64,000 nucleotides of DNA from Chlamydiales bacterium (GTDB lineage: Bacteria > Chlamydiota > Chlamydiia > Chlamydiales > Criblamydiaceae), in the NCBI GenBank assembly GCA_024233575.1, contig JACKPN010000005.1, positions 124,001-188,000 on the forward strand, in the 5' to 3' direction. Numbering within the stretch: the first letter of the stretch is position 1; each line of letters opens with the position of its first letter. Shown here one piece after another: positions 28,886 through 35,587 of the stretch. The notes beneath the pieces were generated by a model, which ran no database searches, was not told the origin of the DNA, and saw only the letters and a program-made list of their open reading frames with translations. Both the position numbers and the translations under genes were made by a program.

Positions 28886-29118
28886 TCCCCCCAATCCATT
28901 TCCGGTGGTGCGCCATTACCAAAAAACGGCCCAACGACCGGCTTCCGATTTTTCTCAAGACGAAACTCATGATGACAACGGGGACATTCCACATCTTTGA
29001 TATAGTGGCCCAGCTGGTAGCGATATTGCTGACGGTTGTCAAAGACGTAGTCACATTCGGGGCAGCGGTGGTACTGAATGACGAGATCCCAAGTGTGCGT
29101 TCCCTTCTCTCTGATCAT
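28882..29118 (-). CDS. small double-CxxC zinc-ribbon protein
   Basis: 78 aa. CPEC and CPRC are separated by about 28 residues, an ordinary zinc-ribbon arrangement. The remainder is charged with aromatic residues. It overlaps amn by 4 bp downstream and the 88-aa gene by 4 bp upstream, so the three are translationally coupled. It may bind nucleic acid or a partner protein; no function is known to me. Confidence 0.75.
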   Translation of the reverse strand: MIREKGTHTWDLVIQYHRCPECDYVFDNRQQYRYQLGHYIKDVECPRCHHEFRLEKNRKPVVGPFFGNGAPPEMDWGE

Positions 29119-29381
29119 CGCTGCTCCTCTTTCTCACCGAATAAAAGATTGAGCAAGGTGAAGATCATTCCATGCTTTCGCTTCTTCGGCTGATGATAGG
29201 CCTCTCCCCAGCCGTTGATTTCATGCATCTCGCAGATCCCATTTCCCGATTGAATCGTCTGTTTCTTCAACGGTGCATCCTTCGGATAGTCACGGTAGTG
29301 CTTAGGCCACATGTATACTCCATTTTTTGTCAGTCTAGAATCTATAGCTAATACAGTCACGGGTTTTTTAAAAGTGGACAT
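29115..29381 (-). CDS. small hypothetical protein
   Basis: 88 aa, not recognised. Contains a Trp/Tyr/Pro-rich centre (MWPKHYRDYPK) and a C-terminal hydrophobic stretch (GMIFTLLNLLFGEK) that might touch a membrane. It overlaps the zinc-ribbon gene by 4 bp and is the first gene of the amn run. Its start faces efp across a 52-bp divergent gap. Conserved coupling with two real genes is the main support. Confidence 0.65.
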   Translation of the reverse strand: MSTFKKPVTVLAIDSRLTKNGVYMWPKHYRDYPKDAPLKKQTIQSGNGICEMHEINGWGEAYHQPKKRKHGMIFTLLNLLFGEKEEQR

Positions 29382-29433
29382 TTGCTCAAATTTGGTCTAT
29401 CATATTTCCATAAATAATTACAGGTGAACAGCT

Positions 29434-30000
29434 ATGGCACAGATTAGTACAAATGATTTTAGAAACGGGGTCAAACTGGAGATGGAAGGTCAGCCCTTTG
29501 TCATCGTTAATAATGAGTTCGTTAAACCCGGCAAGGGTCAGGCGTTTAACCGCGTCAAACTCAAAAATCTTCTTAACGGAAAGGTTATCGAGAAGACATT
29601 TAAATCCGGCGACAAGGTAGATATTGCCGATGTCATTGAAACGCAGATGCGGATGCTTTATAAAGAACAGCAAGGCGTTGTGTTTATGGATGATAATACT
29701 TTCGAGCAGATCACCATAGACAATGAACACATCGGCGATACTGACAAGTGGCTGATGGAAGACCTCTTATATGAAGTTCTTATATACAATGGCGTAGCCG
29801 TTGCTGTCGAGCCCCCTACGTTCATGGAGTTAGTCATCACCGAGACTGAACCCGGTGCACGTGGCGACACCGCATCAGGCCGCGTTCTCAAACCGGCGAC
29901 TGTTGAGACCGGCGCCGTCGTCCAGGTGCCGATTTTCATCGAACAAGAGGAAAAGATTAAAGTAGACACCCGCACAGGAGAATATGTCTCCCGCGCCTAA
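29434..30000 (+). CDS. efp: translation elongation factor P
   Basis: 188 aa, full length. EF-P enters the ribosomal E site and relieves stalling at proline runs. The KOW-like N-domain has the PGKGQA loop with Lys34 (FVKPGKGQ), the residue that EpmA beta-lysylates in gamma-proteobacteria. The OB domains show FMELVITETEPGARGDTASG and the C-terminal IKVDTRTGEYVSR signature. It overlaps the next gene, the modifier epmA, by 17 bp. Chlamydia has two efp genes; this corresponds in context to the one beside amn. Confidence 0.97.
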   Translation: MAQISTNDFRNGVKLEMEGQPFVIVNNEFVKPGKGQAFNRVKLKNLLNGKVIEKTFKSGDKVDIADVIETQMRMLYKEQQGVVFMDDNTFEQITIDNEHIGDTDKWLMEDLLYEVLIYNGVAVAVEPPTFMELVITETEPGARGDTASGRVLKPATVETGAVVQVPIFIEQEEKIKVDTRTGEYVSRA

Positions 30001-30910
30001 GGTTTCTATCCTTCAAGACCGTGCCGCCATGTTTCGTGCGGCGCGCCGTTTTTTTGCCGACCGCGATATTCTCGAGGTCGACTGCCCCATCATCAGCGTG
30101 CGCGCATCAGTCGATGCTCATATCGACCTGATCCCCGCAGCAGAAGGGCGGTACCTTCATTCTTCCCCCGAATATGGGATGAAGCGACTTCTAGCAGATG
30201 GAATCGGAGATATCTACCAGCTATCACATGTTTTCCGCAACGGCGAAGTTGGCAGCAAGCACAACCCTGAATTCATGATGGCGGAGTGGTATCGCATAGG
30301 CATCAGCTTTCAAGCGCTGATGGAAGAGACTGCCGACTTCATCCGTTTATTCCTTGGCGATCTCCCGCACCGCATCATCAGCTACAGAGAAGCGTTTAAA
30401 GAATTTGCCGGCATCGATTATATCTCCATGAACGATGATCAGCTGATGGAACATGTCGAAACCGGTTATGATTCTCTTAAGGAAGAGGGACGTGATGCGA
30501 TTCTCAATATGATTTTAGGAACACACATCGAGCCCCTCCTAGGAAACGGCGAACTGACCATCCTTGCCTACTACCCTGCCACGCAAGCTGCTTTGGCAAA
30601 AACGACAAGCATTGAAAACGAGTTGGTCGCGGAACGCTTCGAGATCTACTACAAAGGGATGGAGCTCTGCAACGGCTATCACGAGCTCGCCGATGCCGAC
30701 GAACAGCGGCAGCGTTTCATCGCATCCAATGCTCACCGCAGGCGCCTTGGCAAAGAAGAGCTGCCCCTCGACGAACACTTCCTAGAATCATTGAAACGTG
30801 GTCTTCCCGACTGCTGCGGCGTCGCTGTCGGCTTCGACAGACTGATGATGCTGCGGCATCAATGTGATCATATTCGACAAGCCATCCCTTTCGAATGGGA
30901 TATTGCTTAA
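29984..30910 (+). CDS. epmA: EF-P lysine lysyltransferase (GenX/PoxA)
   Basis: 308 aa. A truncated class II lysyl-tRNA synthetase lacking the anticodon domain, length normal for EpmA. Motif 2 region: VFRNGEVGSKHNPEFMMAEWYR. Motif 3 region: GVAVGFDRLMML. ELCNGYHELAD is the typical GenX substrate block. It attaches lysine (usually R-beta-lysine) to Lys34 of EF-P. The start overlaps efp by 17 bp with AGGAG before the ATG, so stoichiometric co-expression is likely. EpmB, which makes beta-lysine, is not in the window. A decayed copy of its 3' end lies about 620 bp downstream. Confidence 0.96.
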   Translation: MSPAPKVSILQDRAAMFRAARRFFADRDILEVDCPIISVRASVDAHIDLIPAAEGRYLHSSPEYGMKRLLADGIGDIYQLSHVFRNGEVGSKHNPEFMMAEWYRIGISFQALMEETADFIRLFLGDLPHRIISYREAFKEFAGIDYISMNDDQLMEHVETGYDSLKEEGRDAILNMILGTHIEPLLGNGELTILAYYPATQAALAKTTSIENELVAERFEIYYKGMELCNGYHELADADEQRQRFIASNAHRRRLGKEELPLDEHFLESLKRGLPDCCGVAVGFDRLMMLRHQCDHIRQAIPFEWDIA

Positions 30911-30922
30911 GAGACAGTCTCT
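30908..30922. repeat. short palindromic repeat, copy 2
   Basis: The same 15-mer as at 25612-25626. It begins within the epmA stop codon and continues downstream. The hairpin is 6 bp with a single-base loop, too tight to be an ordinary terminator. Confidence 0.6.
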
Positions 30923-30990
30923 GAATTACTGAACAGTCATCTTACGACAAATTTTACCTGGGAAAAACTATCTTTCGTCGGTCTAGTTTA

Positions 30991-31386
30991 TCAACTATAA
31001 CGACCCGCATTAGGTAAAAAATCTTCAGCAGCTTTTACACCAACAGAATCAAAAATAGATTTTAATTCAGCAGAGCCATACGTGTCGATAAATGCTGTAA
31101 AAGAAAGCCCTTTCAACTGTTCTCTTATTGCATCGATAGCGTCACGGAAAGCCATGCTTCTAGCGCCTTCTTTTTCATAAAGGTCATCAATTTTTTTTAT
31201 AAGATCACGTTGAATTTCTTCAATTTTTCCATAGCAAACAGTGTGAGCACCGCGGGACATAGAGCTATACCAATAAACTTCAACGCCTGGCTTTCCACAA
31301 ACACCACAATTTTCTGTTATGCGCTTTTGCGAGTTCACCGAACTTTCAGAATCTCTATTTACAACAGCAGTAAGAGGGCCGCTCAT
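30991..31386 (-). CDS. small Cys-containing hypothetical protein
   Basis: 131 aa from the ATG at 31386, 6 nt after AAAGGAG. Residues about 27-50 hold CGVCGKPGVEVYWY followed by GAHTVCYGK, a possible zinc or disulfide site. The rest is helical and charged. Not recognised. The good ribosome site and codon pattern favour a real gene. It is AT-rich and isolated, between epmA and a block of genomic debris. Confidence 0.65.
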   Translation of the reverse strand: MSGPLTAVVNRDSESSVNSQKRITENCGVCGKPGVEVYWYSSMSRGAHTVCYGKIEEIQRDLIKKIDDLYEKEGARSMAFRDAIDAIREQLKGLSFTAFIDTYGSAELKSIFDSVGVKAAEDFLPNAGRYS

Positions 31387-31531
31387 CAATAACTCCTTTG
31401 ATATTTACCGATAAAAATCAAAAATCGTGACCTTAATCGATCAATTTTTTCGTTTGCTAAAAGAGAAAAATTTATAGTTCATTTCGGGTATAAATAATAC
31501 TATGATCAATATGGGTAAACGTTTTACCTCA

Positions 31532-31574
31532 TCATATCCGATAAGTCATCTCCTTTGAATGGGATCTTGCTAAA
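31532..31574 (+). pseudogene. relic of the epmA 3' end
   Basis: 43 nt align without gaps to 30868-30910, the end of epmA, with 8 mismatches, mostly C/T transitions. Read in the epmA frame it gives HIR-stop-VISFEWDLA against HIRQAIPFEWDIA. A weaker match continues a few codons upstream. It has a stop and no start and is a fossil of a duplicated epmA or GenX-like gene. Confidence 0.65.
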
Positions 31575-31605
31575 TATGGTAAGTTCTCCTACTTTTGCTT
31601 CCATT

Positions 31606-31747
31606 AACCTATCTTGCTAAAATGATTTGATATGGATTAAGAGACATTCTCCAATGATGATTTTTCTCCAAAAATGAAAGCTCAACTAAGGCAATTATGA
31701 GAAACATAAGGACGTTAAAGGGGTAAATCATTTTAATAAGATAGGTT
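31606..31747. mobile_element. MITE-like element with 23-bp terminal inverted repeats
   Basis: 31606-31628 and 31725-31747 are inverted repeats matching at 21 of 23 positions, bounding 142 bp with no open frame. Size and form suit a miniature inverted-repeat element, though a target-site duplication is not clear. The third, diverged short palindromic repeat lies inside. The right end is 24 nt before the ankyrin gene start, so its sequence forms part of that promoter region. It accounts for most of the gene-free stretch 31387-31771 together with the epmA relic. Confidence 0.55.
31638..31652. repeat. short palindromic repeat, diverged copy 3
   Basis: TAAGAGACATTCTCC shares 13 of 15 bases with the copies at 25612 and 30908. 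It lies inside the MITE-like element and downstream of the epmA relic, mirroring the position of copy 2 after epmA. Confidence 0.45.
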
Positions 31748-31771
31748 CATAAATCACTTTGCAAAGAGGAT

Positions 31772-33682
31772 ATGATGTTTTTCGGAAGCACAATAGCATT
31801 GAAACCACCAATTACCATTGACCTAAACAATGAAACTCAAATAAGACATTGTTTGAACGATCAGAATCAATTGGAGCACTTGCTCACAAAGATCGATCAA
31901 TCCCCGCAATGGGCAGCTGGACATCAGGATTTTGTCAGAGAAGCTGTTACCCGATTCGTTTGCGAATATGACTATAGCGATACTTCTATCATCTCAAATA
32001 TCGCCTTTGACATTTTACAGCCGATTGTCGGCAAATTAATCACACATGCGGGAACGCAAATCATAAAATCAACAACTATATATAGTCGCTATGATAAATT
32101 CATCAACCATACTCTCCCTTTGTTATTGCGGATCCCCGCAGAACGGCGAGAAATCATCCATCCATTTACTATTGCATGCCTTACCTCAACCGTGAGCGGT
32201 AGAACTCTCTTTCATCAAGCTGCCTACTACGAGAATGATGAGACTCTTAAAACCATGCTCGAGCTGGTCCCTAAACAATATCAACGAACACTCATCACCG
32301 GAAAAAAAATCAAAAAGAAACAGAAGACTGATGAACCACCTAAACTAAAAGTAGATGGTATCATTATCAAAGAAAATGAATGTCATGCGCACGGGCATGA
32401 CATGAATGGCAAACGCATTATCCTTGAAGTACCAGCCAAGGTGTTTTGGGATTCTTTAGAGGCTGATTTACCTCAACATACAAAGCATCAGGATATTTCC
32501 ATCAAAGTTCCTCCACTTCGCAAGTGGTCTCCTGACAAAAAAAAACTAACGAGAAAAACACCGGTACAGTATGCGGCCTGTGCAGACAACTGCAGCACTC
32601 TAAAATTTCTATTAGAACGAGATCCTACACAAATTGAAACGACGACAAAGCACGGAAACACCTTGCTACACTTGGCAGCGAGATCAATGCAGGGAGCAAC
32701 AGTTGCCGCGTTTTTAGTGGGAATAAAACCTGAATTAGAACATCAACAAAACAATCGTGGTGAGTTGCCAATCGATATTTCAGTCAAATCTAGAGGGCGT
32801 CCTTCTAAAGAATTATTTCTCAGCCGTCTAGATGATAATGAGAAATCCCAGTTATTTCGACGAACATTCAGAAACGAACGGCTTCCTATCAGATTGGTAC
32901 CATTTATGCCCCCACCAGGACAGATCAAAGCTCTTTCCGATGAAATAACAGAAAAGGAAGAACAGCGGCTCCTTAATAAAGCAATTCTCTATTATGGAAA
33001 ATCAGTCATGCCAAAGGATTTAGTAGAATCGTGTAACAATTGTTTATTCTTCCAGAGTGAATTCTCATCAAAAATCTTTGTTGCTTTAGTAAAACAACCT
33101 TCCTTTTCTTCCATATTAGAATCAGTGGACAATCTACCTTCCGGAACTAACTACGGAAAGGTGATGATCCCTAATCTAAGCAATGAAACTCTCCTTAAGT
33201 ATTACAAGAGAATAGAGTCATCTAAAAGGAACGATGCCGAATATCGTTGGAAAGCATGTTTCGATATTTTTTCTTACGCTACGACAGAGCAAAAAGAACA
33301 CCTCATTGTGAACAACGCATTGATCATCACATCGTTACCCGACATAAAAAAAGAAGGACAAATTCTACGAGAAAAGCTGCATCAGTGTGCTTGCGGCTCT
33401 TCATTTGAAAAATTCGAAAAATGTCGTAAATATTACAATCGTTATAGCCGGAAAATCTCTAAGTTAAAGCCGTTTCTACATTTTTGGAAAGATGCGCGAG
33501 ATACCTTTCTTATTGAAGGCACTACTCCCACCATCGATAAAGGCATCAGCCAAATCAACAGCCAAATCAAAATGATCAAAAAACTGTGCAAAGAGCTAAA
33601 ACAAATGAGAGAATTAAAAAATGATCTTGACGTGCAATATGACTCTGACTCTGACTCTGACACAGGCTGCACAATTCTGTAG
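31772..33682 (+). CDS. ankyrin-repeat protein with CaaX-like C-terminus
   Basis: 636 aa. Ankyrin-type helices occur at residues about 143-172 (GRTLFHQAAYYENDETLKTML) and about 264-340 (TPVQYAACADNCSTLKFLL, GNTLLHLAARS, then a third unit). The middle and C-terminal parts are charged helical sequence. The extreme C-terminus is a run of Asp-Ser pairs followed by GCTIL and stop: Cys-Thr-Ile-Leu fits a prenylation box with Leu in the last place, which favours geranylgeranylation in eukaryotes. No signal peptide. AGAGGA precedes the start; two adjacent ATGs. A likely secreted effector by architecture, unproven. Confidence 0.82.
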   Translation: MMFFGSTIALKPPITIDLNNETQIRHCLNDQNQLEHLLTKIDQSPQWAAGHQDFVREAVTRFVCEYDYSDTSIISNIAFDILQPIVGKLITHAGTQIIKSTTIYSRYDKFINHTLPLLLRIPAERREIIHPFTIACLTSTVSGRTLFHQAAYYENDETLKTMLELVPKQYQRTLITGKKIKKKQKTDEPPKLKVDGIIIKENECHAHGHDMNGKRIILEVPAKVFWDSLEADLPQHTKHQDISIKVPPLRKWSPDKKKLTRKTPVQYAACADNCSTLKFLLERDPTQIETTTKHGNTLLHLAARSMQGATVAAFLVGIKPELEHQQNNRGELPIDISVKSRGRPSKELFLSRLDDNEKSQLFRRTFRNERLPIRLVPFMPPPGQIKALSDEITEKEEQRLLNKAILYYGKSVMPKDLVESCNNCLFFQSEFSSKIFVALVKQPSFSSILESVDNLPSGTNYGKVMIPNLSNETLLKYYKRIESSKRNDAEYRWKACFDIFSYATTEQKEHLIVNNALIITSLPDIKKEGQILREKLHQCACGSSFEKFEKCRKYYNRYSRKISKLKPFLHFWKDARDTFLIEGTTPTIDKGISQINSQIKMIKKLCKELKQMRELKNDLDVQYDSDSDSDTGCTIL

Positions 33683-33736
33683 CGAGGTGTTGCTATAATA
33701 TTTAAAAGCAGCTATGACATTGCGTAAGCATCGTCT

Positions 33737-35557
33737 ATGAGTAATTTTTTTATGACGCTTGATACCTTGATAAACGCTTGTAATAAAGTTGACAGCGAGT
33801 TTCAGCTTCTTAGTCAGCGACAGGAAACAACCGCCCTGCTGCGGGTAGCCTCCCTCACAGAAAAAGCCGCCGATTCTCTCCCTGGAATAGCGTACAAGAA
33901 CAGTCACAGCACACCAAAAATACAGGCTGTTACCAACAAAAGATCCCTAACAGAAGCTCAAAGGCAATTAACAGAACTATCCCTCAGCAGGCAAACGATC
34001 GCCCGCATCATTGCAATGACCAACACTAAGGGACAGAATGCGCTTCATATCGCCGTAAAACAAGGGACATCAGATGAAGTGCGGCAATTCCTCCATTTTC
34101 TCTTCGACGAACACAACCTACCCCCTGCGCTGCTTCACGTTCCAGACCTTAAAGGAACCACAGCGATGCATCTGATCGCACGTAGCAAAGAACTGCCAAT
34201 TGATGAAATACCCGCATGCAGCGCTGTGCCTATCCAGATTCATAAAAAGAGAAGGTACACGATTCTGCATCAAGCAGCTTCTGGACAAAACGGCATAGCC
34301 ATTGCCAAGCTTTACAAAGCATACGAAGAAGAACTTTATTCCCAAGGTTTTGGTGCACCCAGTTATATTAATTTCTTCTGTGACTCAAAAAAGGCACTTC
34401 CTCTTCATTATGCTGCCGAGGCAGGTAATGTGTCAGCTTTCACCTATTTATTGGAGTCTCATGATCTGGATACCGTATCTCGGTGGCAACTTTCTAATGG
34501 AAAGACCATTTTGCATTTGGCCGCAGCAGCCAAGCAGGGAGATCAGATCATCGACGTAATAAAACAAAATTTGCCACCTCCTTTTCGATCATTTGCTATG
34601 GAGCGTGATAACAAAGGACTCACTGCTGCCGATATCGCATTTGTTAAGAAAAAAAAGAAATCCCTCCGCTGCTTCTTGAAGGAAATGCGCGAAGATGAAA
34701 TCTGGGAAATGATCAGCAATGCTCACAAGAATGACTACGATGCCTATGACCTTTATCAGTTTCATGGTCTTAGTAGTAATTTATCTATCCAGATATCAGA
34801 AGAAAAAATGGAAAGATTCTATCTTCAACAGATGATCAACCTGTACTCAATTGCAAATCATTGGAAAACAAAGCCAACTGCGAATCACGAGCAAACCTTT
34901 TTCCACTTTCTCGCGAAGGAGATGATTTATCAAACCACAGCAAAACTTAAAAATGAAAATGATTTCAAAATACTCACAATAAAAGATCATGAAGGAGTCC
35001 CATTTATCCACTATATGGTGAGAGCCGCAAATCTTGATAAATTATTCAATATTATATGGCACTTAGATCGCAGTAAAATAAATGAGGCTGTTACATTAAC
35101 AGATACAAATGACAATACAGCAATGCATGTAGGTGCTGAACAATTTACCGGGAGACTATTAGATGATTTTTTAACGACTACTTGTATTGGAAGTCATGCT
35201 GATGTTATTGACTCGCTCTCAAAAGCAAATAAAAGAGGAATTACCCCTTTCCATATTATTGCAGGATCCCCCCACAAAAAATTCAGAAATGAAAAATGGT
35301 GGAAAGAGGCTCCTATGAGTATCGATGATGAAGGCACCACGTTGCTGCATCAAGCTTGTTTCGGAAAAGAAAAACAAACAGTACAGGATATCATCGAAAC
35401 ATACGCAAAAAAACATGGCGGTATCAACAGTGATGAAACACAAAAATTGCTCACACAAAGGAACAATGAAGGACAAACTCCTTTGAATTTCGCTGAAAAG
35501 GCAAAAAACGATCAAACATGCGCCTACCTATCCAGCATCATCAAACATCAAAAATAA
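33737..35557 (+). CDS. ankyrin-repeat protein
   Basis: 606 aa. Two blocks of ankyrin repeats: residues about 97-285 (GQNALHIAVKQG, TTAMHLIARS, YTILHQAASGQNG, ALPLHYAAEAGNVSAF, KTILHLAAAAKQG) and about 420-600 (FIHYMVRAANL, NTAMHVGAEQ, ITPFHIIAGS, TTLLHQACFGKE, QTPLNFAEKA). A helical linker separates them. No signal peptide or membrane segment. It starts 54 bp after the previous ankyrin gene on the same strand. The two proteins are not close copies, so an ancient duplication or independent capture are both possible. Likely host-directed; target unknown. Confidence 0.85.
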   Translation: MSNFFMTLDTLINACNKVDSEFQLLSQRQETTALLRVASLTEKAADSLPGIAYKNSHSTPKIQAVTNKRSLTEAQRQLTELSLSRQTIARIIAMTNTKGQNALHIAVKQGTSDEVRQFLHFLFDEHNLPPALLHVPDLKGTTAMHLIARSKELPIDEIPACSAVPIQIHKKRRYTILHQAASGQNGIAIAKLYKAYEEELYSQGFGAPSYINFFCDSKKALPLHYAAEAGNVSAFTYLLESHDLDTVSRWQLSNGKTILHLAAAAKQGDQIIDVIKQNLPPPFRSFAMERDNKGLTAADIAFVKKKKKSLRCFLKEMREDEIWEMISNAHKNDYDAYDLYQFHGLSSNLSIQISEEKMERFYLQQMINLYSIANHWKTKPTANHEQTFFHFLAKEMIYQTTAKLKNENDFKILTIKDHEGVPFIHYMVRAANLDKLFNIIWHLDRSKINEAVTLTDTNDNTAMHVGAEQFTGRLLDDFLTTTCIGSHADVIDSLSKANKRGITPFHIIAGSPHKKFRNEKWWKEAPMSIDDEGTTLLHQACFGKEKQTVQDIIETYAKKHGGINSDETQKLLTQRNNEGQTPLNFAEKAKNDQTCAYLSSIIKHQK

Positions 35558-35581
35558 AAAAGGGTGCATTTTTCCCCTTTT
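35558..35581. terminator. bidirectional rho-independent terminator
   Basis: AAAAGGG (35558-35564) pairs with CCCTTTT (35575-35581) around a 10-nt loop. T4 follows on the plus strand and T6 on the minus strand. It lies between the convergent ends of the second ankyrin gene and the BTB-LRR gene and can serve both. Confidence 0.7.
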
Positions 35582-35587
35582 GATTCG

